Origin: Marinicauda algicola
Lineage (GTDB): Bacteria > Pseudomonadota > Alphaproteobacteria > Caulobacterales > Maricaulaceae
Assembly: GCF_017161425.1 (NCBI RefSeq)
Contig: NZ_CP071057.1
Span: 558,001-622,000, forward strand
DNA length: 64,000 nt
Reading direction: 5' to 3'
Each line of letters begins with the position of its first letter. The first letter of the stretch is position 1. Under the pieces are notes generated by a model. The model was not told the origin of the DNA and ran no database searches. It saw only the letters and a list, made by a program, of their open reading frames with translations. The position numbers and the translations under genes are program-made. This document shows, one piece after another, positions 1-8,804 of this stretch.

Positions 1-2
1 CC

Positions 3-617
3 TCAGGGCCCGCTCGTGTAGAGCACGATCGCCTGGCCGTGCTCGCGGTCGTACCAGACGCATTCGAAATTCTCGTAGTGGATGGGAAAGCAGATCACGT
101 TGCCGCCCTGCGACCGCGCGCGTTCGTAGAGGTCCGGGCTGGCGCGCAGGCGGATGGCGCTGGGGTCGCGCGGCCCCTCATGGGTCGCCTCCTCGAGCGG
201 CTCCAGCTCGCCGGCCGGGCGGCGCGTGACGTTCTCGGTGAAGCTCGACAGGAGCGCATGAAGGGTCTCCCGGCTCGGGGGGGCGGCAAGCGCGAGCGCC
301 TTCAGCGGGAAGGCTTCCGCGACCAGGAGGGTCCCGTCGCCCGCGCGCAGCGTGACCAGGGCAGCCGCTTCCGGGCAGGTCTGGCGATCCACCTCGATCG
401 CGATCCGGTCGGAGGCCTCCTGGCCGGTTAAGGCGACGGGGTGGCTCTGGCGCCCGCTGCAGCGGGCTGCCGGGCGATCCTCGCCGTCCTGCGCGGCGCC
501 GTCCTCCTGCGGCTCGCCGGCCGAGGCGGTGTCGTTGCCGCCCGCGAAATAGGGGCCGTTCTGATCGCCGCACGCGCAAAGGGCGAGCAGGGCGAGAGCG
601 GCGAGGGCGAGGCGCAT
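3..617 (-). CDS. Predicted lipoprotein of unknown function
   Basis: A 204-residue protein starting at the ATG at 617. It begins with a short hydrophobic signal (MRLALAALALLALCACGD) containing a lipobox-like L-C-A-C, so residue 16 is the likely lipidated cysteine. An acidic, low-complexity linker follows, then a domain with several cysteines and a C-terminal aromatic stretch (FPIHYENFECVWYDREHG). I do not recognise the family. The reading frame runs open upstream to 737, but only the start at 617 gives a signal peptide. The stop lies at the window edge. The DUF5694 gene lies upstream on the same strand with a 64-base gap. Exported and membrane-anchored is the inference; its role is unknown. 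Confidence 0.75.
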   Translation of the reverse strand: MRLALAALALLALCACGDQNGPYFAGGNDTASAGEPQEDGAAQDGEDRPAARCSGRQSHPVALTGQEASDRIAIEVDRQTCPEAAALVTLRAGDGTLLVAEAFPLKALALAAPPSRETLHALLSSFTENVTRRPAGELEPLEEATHEGPRDPSAIRLRASPDLYERARSQGGNVICFPIHYENFECVWYDREHGQAIVLYTSGP

Positions 618-681
618 GGCAGGGCTCCGGGCAGCGATCGGACGCTCCCGGTCTAACCCCCGCCCCGAAGCCCCGGTTCCG

Positions 682-1479
682 CTAGTCCAGATAGGCGAGG
701 GGATCGACGGCCTCGAAGCCCGGTGCCTCCCTGACATACTGGTCGAGCAGGTATTTGTGACCCGAACCGTAGATCACCAGAACCCGCTCTCCCGGCTCGG
801 CGATCTGCGCGATCCGCGCGAAGATGACCATGTTGCGCCCCCACCAGTCGGCCATGTTGAACGCGCCGACCGGGTTCTCCACCGTGCCCATCTGGGCCAG
901 CGTCAGGTAGAAGCCGTGATTGGCCTGGAAGGCCGGATCGTTGTGCACGCGCAGCTGCTCGATCACCGGGCTGCCGGTGAGTTCGGCCATCAGGGTCTGC
1001 ACCTCGCCGATCGCGGACTGGAACTGCGCGATGAGACGCTCCTGGCCCGCAGCCTGGGCGGCGCCCATCATGGCGTCGAAATCCATGCCGTTCTGATAGT
1101 CGACGGCATAGACCCGGTCATGGCCGAGCCGGGCGGCCAGCTTCAGGCCGAGCTGGTCGCGCTCGTTGACCTGGAGTTCCGCCTCGCCGGCGCGCCAGGC
1201 GCGATAGCGCTCGTTGATCCAGTCCTCGTGCTCGGGCTCGAGCTCGACGACGATCTTGTCCGGCGCGAAGGCTTCGAGCCGGTCGAGCACCGCGTCGATC
1301 TCGGCCTGGCGCTGCGGCGCTAGGAAATCGTCCAGGTTCTGGTTGATGTAGTCCTGCCCGCCGCCGGTGAAGTGGAAGGTGCCGAGCACCATGACTTCCA
1401 CCGGTTCGGCCTCGACCTGGCCGAAGGCCGGGGTGGCGCCGAACGCGAGGGCGAGTAGGAGAAGCGTCTTCTTGAACAT
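682..1479 (-). CDS. DUF5694 family exported protein
   Basis: A 265-residue protein with an N-terminal signal peptide ([20 protein letters not shown]). The mature part opens with [13 protein letters not shown], the G-T-x-H-type motif I associate with DUF5694, a family distantly like TraB/ChaN proteins. A C-terminal [13 protein letters not shown] motif holds a second conserved His. The start at 1479 is chosen because it begins the signal peptide; upstream codons in the same frame add an unlikely leader. It is transcribed divergently from the methylcrotonyl-CoA carboxylase beta gene across about 176 bases. The biochemical function of the family is not established; a hydrolase-like role in the periplasm is only a guess. 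Confidence 0.8.
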   Translation of the reverse strand: MFKKTLLLLALAFGATPAFGQVEAEPVEVMVLGTFHFTGGGQDYINQNLDDFLAPQRQAEIDAVLDRLEAFAPDKIVVELEPEHEDWINERYRAWRAGEAELQVNERDQLGLKLAARLGHDRVYAVDYQNGMDFDAMMGAAQAAGQERLIAQFQSAIGEVQTLMAELTGSPVIEQLRVHNDPAFQANHGFYLTLAQMGTVENPVGAFNMADWWGRNMVIFARIAQIAEPGERVLVIYGSGHKYLLDQYVREAPGFEAVDPLAYLD

Positions 1480-1655
1480 GGGTGACAGGGCCTTTCCGAC
1501 CGTTGCTTGACCAACCAGGACCCCTGATGCACCCGCGGCGCCGGCCGGATGCACGGCCCCTCGAAAATTCCCGCCCGCACCGCTCGCATTGCCCTTGGCG
1601 CCCCAGACCGGCTAAGAGCAGCGCCACGCCATCGCTCACAGCGGGAAGCCTCTTC

Positions 1656-3263
1656 ATGCACCAGCTCACGACCGAACTCGACCCGACCTCCGACAGCTTC
1701 AAGGCCAATGCCGAGCGCATGAACGCGCTGGTCGCCGAGTTGCGCGAGAAGACCGCGGAGGCGGCGAGAGGCGGTCACGAGAAGGCGCGCGAGAAGCACA
1801 TCGGCCGCGGCAAGCTCCTGCCGCGCGAGCGGGTGCAGCGCCTGCTCGACCCCGGCTCGCCCTTCCTGGAGCTGTCCGCACTCGCCGCCAACGGGATGTA
1901 CGAGGGCGACGTGCACGGGGCCGGCATGATCACCGGCATCGGCCGGGTTTCGGGCCGCGAGGTCATGGTGGTGTGCAACGACGCCACGGTGAAGGGCGGC
2001 ACCTACTATCCCATGACGGTGAAGAAGCACCTGCGCGCCCAGGAGATCGCCCGCGAGAACAGGCTGCCCTGCGTCTACCTGGTGGATTCCGGCGGGGCGA
2101 ATCTGCCCCACCAGGCCGAGGTCTTTCCCGACCGTGACCATTTCGGGCGCATCTTCTTCAACCAGGCCACGCTCTCCTCGGAGGGCATTCCCCAGATCGC
2201 CTCGGTGATGGGCTCGTGCACCGCGGGGGGCGCCTACGTGCCGGCGATGAGCGACGAGACGATCATCGTGCGCAAGCAGGGCACCATCTTCCTGGGCGGT
2301 CCGCCGCTGGTGAAGGCTGCGACCGGCGAGGTCATCTCGGCCGAGGATCTCGGCGGCGCGGACGTGCACGCGCGCCAGTCCGGCGTCGTCGACCATTATG
2401 CCGCCAACGACGATCACGCCCTGCAGATCGCACGGCGCATCGTCGCCAATCTGAACACCACCAAGCGCGCCCAGCTCGATGTCGCCGAGCCCCGCGCGCC
2501 GAAGATCGACCCCATGACGATCAACGGCGTGGTGCCCGCCGATGTGCGCACGCCCTACGATGTGCGCGAGATCATCGCGCGCCTGGTCGACGGCTCGCAG
2601 TTCGACGAGTTCAAGAAGCTCTACGGCGAGACGCTCGTGTGCGGCTTCGCCCGCCTGCACGGCATGCCGGTCGGCATCGTCGCGAACAATGGCGTGCTGT
2701 TCTCCGAGAGCGCGCTGAAGGGCGCGCACTTCATCGAACTGTGCTGCCAGAGGAAGATCCCGCTGCTCTTCCTGCAGAACATCACCGGCTTCATGGTGGG
2801 CTCCAAATACGAATCCGGCGGGATCGCCAAGGACGGGGCCAAGCTCGTCACCGCGGTCTCCTGCGCGAAGGTGCCCAAGATCACCGTCATCATCGGCGGC
2901 TCTTACGGGGCCGGCAATTACGGCATGTGCGGGCGCGCCTTCGGACCGCGCTTCCTGTTCATGTGGCCCAATGCGCGCATCTCGGTGATGGGCGGGGAGC
3001 AGGCGGCGAGCGTGCTCGCCACCGTCAAGCGCGAGGGGCTGGAGGCCCGCGGCCAGGACTGGCCGGCCGAGGAAGAGGAGGCCTTCAAGCAGCCCATAAG
3101 GGAAAAATACGAGGAGGAGGGCTCGCCCTACTACTCCACCGCCCGGCTCTGGGACGACGGCGTCATCGCGCCGGAGGACACCCGCACCGTGGTCAGCCTC
3201 GCCCTGTCGGCCTGCCTGAACCGCGAGATCGAGGACACGACATTCGGCGTGTTCCGGATGTAG
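1656..3263 (+). CDS. mccB: Methylcrotonoyl-CoA carboxylase beta subunit (carboxyltransferase)
   Basis: A 535-residue carboxyltransferase, the usual length for the beta subunit that moves CO2 from carboxybiotin to 3-methylcrotonyl-CoA in leucine breakdown. Two crotonase-fold halves are visible: the N-terminal half with [11 protein letters not shown] and [16 protein letters not shown], and the C-terminal half with [11 protein letters not shown] and [15 protein letters not shown]. These are methylcrotonyl-type rather than propionyl-type signatures. The ATG at 1656 fits the family start ([15 protein letters not shown]); the frame is open upstream to 1482 but that part is non-conserved. The partner biotin subunit (6725-8731) and the next enzyme of the pathway (5030-5830) lie downstream on the same strand, so this is a leucine/isovalerate cluster. 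The symbol liuB is also used. Confidence 0.96.
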   Translation: MHQLTTELDPTSDSFKANAERMNALVAELREKTAEAARGGHEKAREKHIGRGKLLPRERVQRLLDPGSPFLELSALAANGMYEGDVHGAGMITGIGRVSGREVMVVCNDATVKGGTYYPMTVKKHLRAQEIARENRLPCVYLVDSGGANLPHQAEVFPDRDHFGRIFFNQATLSSEGIPQIASVMGSCTAGGAYVPAMSDETIIVRKQGTIFLGGPPLVKAATGEVISAEDLGGADVHARQSGVVDHYAANDDHALQIARRIVANLNTTKRAQLDVAEPRAPKIDPMTINGVVPADVRTPYDVREIIARLVDGSQFDEFKKLYGETLVCGFARLHGMPVGIVANNGVLFSESALKGAHFIELCCQRKIPLLFLQNITGFMVGSKYESGGIAKDGAKLVTAVSCAKVPKITVIIGGSYGAGNYGMCGRAFGPRFLFMWPNARISVMGGEQAASVLATVKREGLEARGQDWPAEEEEAFKQPIREKYEEEGSPYYSTARLWDDGVIAPEDTRTVVSLALSACLNREIEDTTFGVFRM

Positions 3264-3394
3264 GGCGATGCCGTTTTCCTCCCCCGCTCCAGGCGGTGAG
3301 CTCGAGGACGATGCAGGGAGCCAAGCGCCCAGCTCATGCGGGAGGTGATCGCCAGATCCGCTTGTCGCCTGCCCGAACCCGCGAGGAGGTATCC

Positions 3395-3976
3395 ATGACC
3401 ACCATCACCCTCATCAACGGCCATCCCGATCCCGATCCGGGTCATTTCTGCGCCGCGCTGTGCGAGGCATACCGCGCGGCGGCCGAGAAGGCCGGTCACA
3501 CCGTGCACCGCGCCGATATCGGGGCGCTGGAGTTCGGGTTTCTCCTGAACCAGCGCGAGTTCGAGGCCCCGCCGCCCGCCGATATCGAGCGGCTGCAGGC
3601 GCGGATCGGCGACAGCGATCATCTCGTCTTGGTCTATCCGCTCTGGCTCGGCACCATGCCGGCGAGGCTGAAGGCTTTCCTGGAGCATCTCGGCCGGGCG
3701 AACTTCTTCCTCGACACCGGCGGGGACAGCTCGGGATGGCCGGCGCAGAAGATGAAGGGCAGGTCCGCGCGGGTGGTCGTCACCATGGGCATGCCGGGGC
3801 TCGCCTACCGGCTCCTGTTCGGGGGCCATTCGCTGAAGGCGCTGGAGAAGGGGATTCTCGGCATTGCCGGCTTCAGGCCGGTGCGCGACACGATATTCGG
3901 CCTCGTCGGCTCGGGGCCGGAGCGGCGCGCGCGCATGCTGGAAACCATGGCCCGGCTCGGCGCGAAGGCGCGCTGA
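3395..3976 (+). CDS. Flavodoxin-like NAD(P)H-dependent oxidoreductase
   Basis: A 193-residue protein with the flavodoxin-like NAD(P)H:quinone oxidoreductase fold: N-terminal LINGHPDPDPGHFCAAL (beta strand plus FMN phosphate loop), a central DHLVLVYPLWLGTMPARLKAFLEH (edge of the flavin site, typical of MdaB/KefF/NQO relatives) and a later GHSLKALEKGILGIAGF helix. The start at 3395 has a clear GAGGAGGT ribosome-binding site at 3383-3390. It lies in the leucine cluster, 131 bases after mccB, but no metabolic link is evident; it may handle quinones or electrophiles. Substrate unknown. Confidence 0.88.
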   Translation: MTTITLINGHPDPDPGHFCAALCEAYRAAAEKAGHTVHRADIGALEFGFLLNQREFEAPPPADIERLQARIGDSDHLVLVYPLWLGTMPARLKAFLEHLGRANFFLDTGGDSSGWPAQKMKGRSARVVVTMGMPGLAYRLLFGGHSLKALEKGILGIAGFRPVRDTIFGLVGSGPERRARMLETMARLGAKAR

Positions 3977-4055
3977 CCGTCCCGCCTCTGGCCGCCGGGA
4001 CACGGCCGGGCTAAGCTCGTGTGCGGGACCGATCGCCTGACCGGGGGGAGGGGCA

Positions 4056-4373
4056 ATGCAGATCATCCAATCCGTACTGGACTACCTGCGTCTCGGCTTT
4101 GCCGAGGTGAACGCCGTGCAGGGCCTCGTCATCGCGCTCGTGGCGGCGCTCTTGCTGCCCGGTTGGCGGCGCATACCCGTCTTCGCCCTCGGCGCGACGG
4201 TGGTTCACCTGCTCGCCGACGTGCTGGCGCCGGTGTTCGCGAACGGTGCCGCGCTGCGTCTGCCGCCGCTCCTGTATGTGGGATTTTGGGAACACGTTCT
4301 CATTCTCATCCTCGGTTATCTCGTGGTGATTTCGGTGCTCGCGGCGATCAAGCGCCTGATATTCAAGCGCTGA
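4056..4373 (+). CDS. Small membrane protein, paralogue of the next gene
   Basis: A 105-residue, strongly hydrophobic protein with about three membrane segments (roughly residues 22-36, 42-60 and 75-98) and a basic end (AAIKRLIFKR). A purine-rich GGGGGGAGGGG stretch just before the ATG serves as ribosome-binding site. It aligns along its second half with the product of 4513-4875: VVHLLADVLAP against IVHVVVDNVLP, then ISVLAAIKRLIFK against ITVLGAIKGMLFR. I do not know the family. It sits between a quinone reductase and the leucine genes. Confidence 0.75.
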   Translation: MQIIQSVLDYLRLGFAEVNAVQGLVIALVAALLLPGWRRIPVFALGATVVHLLADVLAPVFANGAALRLPPLLYVGFWEHVLILILGYLVVISVLAAIKRLIFKR

Positions 4374-4424
4374 GCGGGATTCACGTTGCGCGACCTCAGA
4401 TAGCCGTGCCCGGAGGTCTTGGTT

Positions 4425-4460
4425 AACGCTCGGAAAAGCGTTGGCATTTTGTTAATTTTT
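4425..4460 (+). terminator. Possible terminator of the small membrane protein gene
   Basis: A perfect six-base stem, AACGCT (4425-4430) and AGCGTT (4437-4442), around a CGGAAA loop. It is followed by a T-rich stretch (ATTTTGTTAATTTTTT). The stem is short, so it may instead be part of the AT-rich promoter region of the gene at 4513. This is the most AT-rich patch in the neighbourhood. Confidence 0.4.
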
Positions 4461-4512
4461 TGGCAGTGTCGCTTCGGGTTCGGTCGCAAGGCCGTCATTT
4501 GAGGGGATACCA

Positions 4513-4875
4513 ATGGACTTCGTGAATCAGATTTGGGGCTATGTCGAACCGGTCTGGGCGTGGCTCCACGCCGGCTACGCGGCACACGGCGCGGACAGCT
4601 GGACCATGTTCGGCATCCAGGCTGGCGTGATCGCGATCGTGATGGCCCTGCTGATGCAGAGCTACAGCGCGATCCTGATCTTCACCGTCGTCGGAGTGAT
4701 CGTCCACGTCGTGGTCGACAATGTCCTGCCGATGGTGCGCGAGGGCGCGAGCTTCGCCATGCCGCCCTTCACCGCGATGGATTACTGGCAGTACGTCGCC
4801 TTCCTGGCGGTGTTCTACTTCGTCGCGATCACGGTCCTCGGGGCCATCAAGGGCATGCTGTTCCGCGGCGAATAG
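4513..4875 (+). CDS. Small membrane protein, paralogue of the preceding gene
   Basis: A 120-residue protein with about three membrane helices (roughly 34-50, 52-72 and 92-112) and a short cytoplasmic tail. It is longer at the N-terminus than its neighbour (MDFVNQIWGYVEPVWAWLHAGY) but shares the second half, so the two look like a tandem duplication that has diverged. Start at 4513 is preceded by GAGGGG. A strong hairpin terminator follows at 4902-4941. It has its own AT-rich upstream region, which suggests separate expression. Function unknown. Confidence 0.78.
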   Translation: MDFVNQIWGYVEPVWAWLHAGYAAHGADSWTMFGIQAGVIAIVMALLMQSYSAILIFTVVGVIVHVVVDNVLPMVREGASFAMPPFTAMDYWQYVAFLAVFYFVAITVLGAIKGMLFRGE

Positions 4876-4901
4876 CCCCGGCCCGCACGCGTCACGAACA
4901 G

Positions 4902-4941
4902 GGGCCGCCGGCGCGCGTTGCTGCGCGCGGGCGGCCCTTTT
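4902..4941 (+). terminator. Rho-independent terminator
   Basis: A long GC-rich hairpin (GGGCCGCC...GGCGCGCG pairing with CGCGC...GGGCGGCCC) ends in CTTTT. It lies 26 bases after the stop codon of the small membrane protein gene and separates it from the methylglutaconyl-CoA hydratase gene. Confidence 0.75.
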
Positions 4942-5029
4942 GCATGCGCCAGGCCAGCTTTGCGTCTTGGCGTGCGCCGCGCGCTGACGTAAGCACGGGG
5001 CCAGCCCGTCTTGCCCCGAGGAGTTCCCG

Positions 5030-5830
5030 ATGGCCGAACGCTCAACCGACGATGTCCTCCTGAACGTGACCCCGGCCGGGGCCGCGATCGTCACCCTGAA
5101 CCGGCCGGACAAGCACAACGCCTTCAACGCCGACATCATCGCGCGCCTGTCCGACATCTTCGAGACGCTGCGGGCCAACGAGCAGGTGCGCATCGTCTTC
5201 CTGCGCGGCGCGGGCAAGAGCTTTTCCGCGGGGGCCGATCTGGAATGGATGAAGGCGGCCGCCGACTGGACGCACGAGGACAATGTCCAGGACGCGATGG
5301 GCCTCGCCCACATGCTGAAGCGCCTCCATGAGCTGCCGCAGACGACGGTTGCCCTCGTGCAGGGCGCGGCGATGGGCGGCGGCGCGGGGCTGATGGCCGC
5401 CTGCGACATCGCCGTGGCGGTGAAGGACGCGAAGATCCGCTTCTCCGAGGTGCGCCTGGGCCTCACCCCGGCGACCATCTCCCCCTTCGTCGTGCGCGCG
5501 ATCGGCCCGCGCTGGGCCAGGGCCCTGTTCGCCACCGGCGAGGGCTTCGACGGCGCCTATGCGGAGAAGATCGGGCTCGCGCAGTACACGGTGGAGAGCG
5601 CCGACGAGCTCGACGACATGATGGAGCACCTCGCCCAGCTCGCCTTCCACACCGCGCCGGGCGCCGTGCGCGCGGCCAAGGCGCTCGTCGACGACGTGTT
5701 CGGCAAGGAGATCGACGAGCACCTGCTGCACCGCTGCGCGAAGAACATCGCCGACCGGCGCGCCAGCGAGGAAGGCCGCGAGGGTCTCGCCGCCTTCCTG
5801 GAGAAGCGCAAGCCCTACTGGGCGGAGTAG
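5030..5830 (+). CDS. liuC: Enoyl-CoA hydratase family, probable methylglutaconyl-CoA hydratase
   Basis: A 266-residue crotonase-family enzyme. The N-terminal IVTLNRPDKHNAFNADII, the oxyanion loop SFSAGADLEWMK (about residues 64-75) and VQGAAMGGGAGLMAACD (about 110-126) are all present. The context, between the two subunits of methylcrotonyl-CoA carboxylase, makes 3-methylglutaconyl-CoA hydratase the natural assignment: it hydrates the carboxylase product to HMG-CoA. A GAGG ribosome-binding site precedes the ATG. The next gene (DUF817) begins four bases after the stop, so they are co-transcribed. HMG-CoA lyase and isovaleryl-CoA dehydrogenase are not in the window. Confidence 0.92.
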   Translation: MAERSTDDVLLNVTPAGAAIVTLNRPDKHNAFNADIIARLSDIFETLRANEQVRIVFLRGAGKSFSAGADLEWMKAAADWTHEDNVQDAMGLAHMLKRLHELPQTTVALVQGAAMGGGAGLMAACDIAVAVKDAKIRFSEVRLGLTPATISPFVVRAIGPRWARALFATGEGFDGAYAEKIGLAQYTVESADELDDMMEHLAQLAFHTAPGAVRAAKALVDDVFGKEIDEHLLHRCAKNIADRRASEEGREGLAAFLEKRKPYWAE

Positions 5831-5834
5831 GCCC

Positions 5835-6728
5835 TTGAGCGAGCCGCGCCCGCCGGGGCGCCTCGCCGGCCTCGAGACCTGGCTGCACGATCGCCGCGAG
5901 GCGTTTCGCGCCTTCCTGGTGCGCGGCCCGGTCACGCTCGCCCTGTTCGAGTTCCTGGCCTTCGGGATCAAGCAGGCCTGGGCCTGCCTGTTCGGCGCGC
6001 TCATGCTCGCCCTCTTGCTCGCGACCTTCCTTCTCTATCCCGAAGACGCGGCGCTGCACCGCTACGACTTCCTGACGCTCGCCGCGCTCCTCATCCAGAT
6101 CGCGATGATCGCCTTGAGGCTGGAAAGCTGGGAGGAGGTGCGCGTGATCGCCGTCTTCCACCTCGTCGGCACCGTGATGGAGGTCTTCAAGGTCGCCGCG
6201 GGCAGCTGGATCTATCCCGGCGCCGAGGAGGCGGTTCTCGTCGTCGCCGGCGTGCCGCTGTTCTCCGGCTTCATGTACGCCAGCGTCGGCAGCTATCTCG
6301 CCCGGGTCTGGCGGATCTTCGACTTCCGCTGGGACCGCTTCGCGCCGCTCTGGCTGCAGGGCCTCCTGGCGGCGATGATCTACGCGAACTTCTTCGCCCA
6401 CCACTACACGATCGACATCCGCTACCTGCTGTTCGCCGCCAGCGCCCTGATCTACGGACCCTGCATCGTCTGGTTCCGGCCCGACCGCGCACACCGGCCG
6501 ATGCCGCTGGTGCTCGGCCTCGTCCTGGTTGCGTTGTTCATCTGGTTTGCCGAAAACATCGGCACCTTCGCGCGCGCCTGGGCCTATCCGGGCCAGGAGG
6601 AGGGCTGGCACCCGGTCTCGCTCGCCAAGCTCGGATCGTGGTACCTGCTCATGATCATCAGCTTCGTCCTCGTGGCCGCGGTCCACCGCGCCAGCCCGCC
6701 TGACAGAGAAGAGAAGAAAATCCCATGA
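5835..6728 (+). CDS. DUF817 integral membrane protein
   Basis: A 297-residue polytopic membrane protein with roughly eight membrane segments. The family is recognisable from the N-terminal FEFLAFGIKQAWACLFG and the WFAENIGTFARAWAYPGQ motif near residues 236-253. The start codon is TTG at 5835, only four bases after the liuC stop; the 3' end overlaps the mccA start by four bases (ATGA at 6725-6728). It is therefore translated between two leucine-degradation genes. DUF817 has no established function; the position suggests a role linked to this pathway, such as transport of a branched-chain intermediate, but that is inference. Confidence 0.88.
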   Translation: MSEPRPPGRLAGLETWLHDRREAFRAFLVRGPVTLALFEFLAFGIKQAWACLFGALMLALLLATFLLYPEDAALHRYDFLTLAALLIQIAMIALRLESWEEVRVIAVFHLVGTVMEVFKVAAGSWIYPGAEEAVLVVAGVPLFSGFMYASVGSYLARVWRIFDFRWDRFAPLWLQGLLAAMIYANFFAHHYTIDIRYLLFAASALIYGPCIVWFRPDRAHRPMPLVLGLVLVALFIWFAENIGTFARAWAYPGQEEGWHPVSLAKLGSWYLLMIISFVLVAAVHRASPPDREEKKIP

Positions 6729-8731
6729 TCAAGAAGCTTCTCATCGCCAACCGGGGCGAGATCGCCCGCCGCGTCATGCGCACCGCGCACCGCATGGGCA
6801 TCGCCACCGTCGCGGTCTATTCCGATGCCGACGCGGCGAGCCCCCATGTGCGCGAGGCGAACGAGGCGGTCCATCTCGGCCCCCCGCCGGCGCGCGAGAG
6901 CTATCTGCTCGCCGACAGGATCATCGCGGCGGCGAAGCAGACCGGCGCGGACGCGATCCATCCCGGCTACGGCTTCCTGTCGGAAAACGCCGCCTTTGCG
7001 CGCAAATGCCGGGAGAACGCCATCGTCTTCGTCGGACCTTCGCCCGAGGCAATCGAGGCGATGGGCCTGAAGGACCGCGCCAAGAAGCTGATGGAGGAGG
7101 CCGGCGTGCCCGTCACGCCCGGCTATCACGGCGAGAACCAGGATCCGGATTTCCTGAAGGAGAAGGCGAGCGAGATCGGCTATCCGGTCCTCATCAAGGC
7201 CGTGGCCGGGGGCGGCGGCAAGGGCATGCGCAAGGTCGATCAGGCCGGCCAGTTCCTCGACATGCTGGAAAGCTGCAAGCGCGAGGCGGCGTCGAGCTTC
7301 GGCGACGAGACGGTGCTCCTGGAGAAGTTCATCGAGAACCCGCGCCATATCGAGGTCCAGGTGTTCGGCGACAGCCGCGGGCGGGTGGTCCACTTCTTCG
7401 AGCGCGACTGCTCGCTGCAGCGCCGCCACCAGAAGGTCATCGAGGAGGCCCCGGCCCCGCACATGCCGCCGAACGTGCGCGCCGCGATGTGCTCGGCCGC
7501 GGTGAGGGCGGCGAAGGCGGTCGACTATGTCGGCGCGGGCACGATCGAGTTCATCGTCGACGGCTCCGGCCCGCTCACCGAGGACGGCTTCTTCTTCATG
7601 GAGATGAACACCCGCCTGCAGGTCGAGCACCCGGTGACCGAGGAGATCACCGGCTACGACCTCGTCGAGCTGCAGCTGAGGGTGGCGTCCGGCGGCTCGG
7701 TGCCGAGCCAGGACGAGATCGCGATCCACGGCCACGCCGTCGAGGCCCGGCTCTATGCCGAGGATCCGGCGACCGGGTTCCTGCCCTCCACCGGCCCGCT
7801 GGAGCGCCTCGAGCTGCCGCGCGAGGGCGACGGCATCCGCACCGATTCCGGTGTGGAGGAGGGCGGCGAGGTCGCCATTCACTACGATCCGATGATCGCC
7901 AAGCTGATCGCTCATGGCGACACCCGCGGCGAGGCGATCGACCGGCTGGTCGAGGCGATCGACGAGGAGGTGCGCGTCCACCCCGTCCGGACCAATGCCG
8001 GCTTCCTGCGCCGGGCGCTGGATTCGGCCGGTTTCCGCGCCGGCGAGGTCACCACCCATTTCATCGACGCCCATCTCGACGCGCTCGCGCCGAAGGCCGT
8101 CAGCCCGCTGCAATACGCGCTCGCCGCCTTCGCCCGGCTCGACGGCGGGCCGCTGGCCCCGCCCGCGAACGATCCCTGGGCGGGCCGCACCGGCTTCCGC
8201 GTCAACGCCCCGGCCCATCTCGCCGCCGCCTTCGACGACGAGGGTGCGCGCGTCGAGGTGCGCCTGATCCCGGACGGCACCGGCTTCATCGCCGAGATCG
8301 GCGAGGAGAGCGTGCGCCTCGACCAGGTCCGCGTCAGCGGGGTGCGCGAGTTCGGCTATGTCGCCGCGCTGGTGGACTCCGAGGAGGTCGTCGCCGAGGC
8401 CGAGGCGCTGGAGGAGGGGCTGCTGGTGTCCCTGCGCGGGGAGACCGTCCTGTTCCGGCCCTTCAACGCCGAGGCCGCCGCCGAAGGCCTCGATGCCGGC
8501 GCGGCGGTCAAGGCGCCGATGCCCGGCAAGGTGCTCTCGGTGCGCGTGGAGCCCGGCCAGACGGTGAAGAAGGGCGAGACGCTGTGCGTGCTGGAAGCCA
8601 TGAAGATGGAGCAGTCCCTCGCCGCGCCGCGCGACGGCGTCGTCGACTCCGTCCGGGTTTCGGCCGGCGACCAGGTCGGGGCCGGGGACGTGCTCGTCGC
8701 GCTCGCCGAGGAGGGTGAGGCGGCGGCCTGA
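6725..8731 (+). CDS. mccA: Methylcrotonoyl-CoA carboxylase alpha subunit (biotin carboxylase and biotin carrier)
   Basis: A 668-residue protein. Biotin carboxylase comes first: KKLLIANRGEIARRVMRTA, HPGYGFLSENA, the ATP-grasp glycine loop KAVAGGGGKGMR, and MEMNTRLQVEHPVTE. A middle linking domain follows, then a C-terminal biotin carrier domain with the EAMKMEQ motif, making Lys627 the biotinylated residue. It carboxylates biotin with ATP and bicarbonate and hands CO2 to the beta subunit encoded at 1656-3263. The start overlaps the DUF817 stop (ATGA), indicating translational coupling. The alpha and beta genes are split by about 3.5 kb with five genes between them, a looser arrangement than the common adjacent one. 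The symbol liuD is also used. Confidence 0.96.
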   Translation: MIKKLLIANRGEIARRVMRTAHRMGIATVAVYSDADAASPHVREANEAVHLGPPPARESYLLADRIIAAAKQTGADAIHPGYGFLSENAAFARKCRENAIVFVGPSPEAIEAMGLKDRAKKLMEEAGVPVTPGYHGENQDPDFLKEKASEIGYPVLIKAVAGGGGKGMRKVDQAGQFLDMLESCKREAASSFGDETVLLEKFIENPRHIEVQVFGDSRGRVVHFFERDCSLQRRHQKVIEEAPAPHMPPNVRAAMCSAAVRAAKAVDYVGAGTIEFIVDGSGPLTEDGFFFMEMNTRLQVEHPVTEEITGYDLVELQLRVASGGSVPSQDEIAIHGHAVEARLYAEDPATGFLPSTGPLERLELPREGDGIRTDSGVEEGGEVAIHYDPMIAKLIAHGDTRGEAIDRLVEAIDEEVRVHPVRTNAGFLRRALDSAGFRAGEVTTHFIDAHLDALAPKAVSPLQYALAAFARLDGGPLAPPANDPWAGRTGFRVNAPAHLAAAFDDEGARVEVRLIPDGTGFIAEIGEESVRLDQVRVSGVREFGYVAALVDSEEVVAEAEALEEGLLVSLRGETVLFRPFNAEAAAEGLDAGAAVKAPMPGKVLSVRVEPGQTVKKGETLCVLEAMKMEQSLAAPRDGVVDSVRVSAGDQVGAGDVLVALAEEGEAAA

Positions 8732-8804
8732 CCTTGCGGCACGCGCCTTGCTCCGTCGCAGCCGAACGCCCCCTCCGGCGTCCCGCTTTGTGACGGAGCT
8801 GACC

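Noticed and set aside
4421-4456. CtrA-type binding site (TTAA-N7-TTAA) near 4423 and 4452
   Set aside because: The two TTAA half-sites are about 25 bases apart instead of seven, so the full site is not present.
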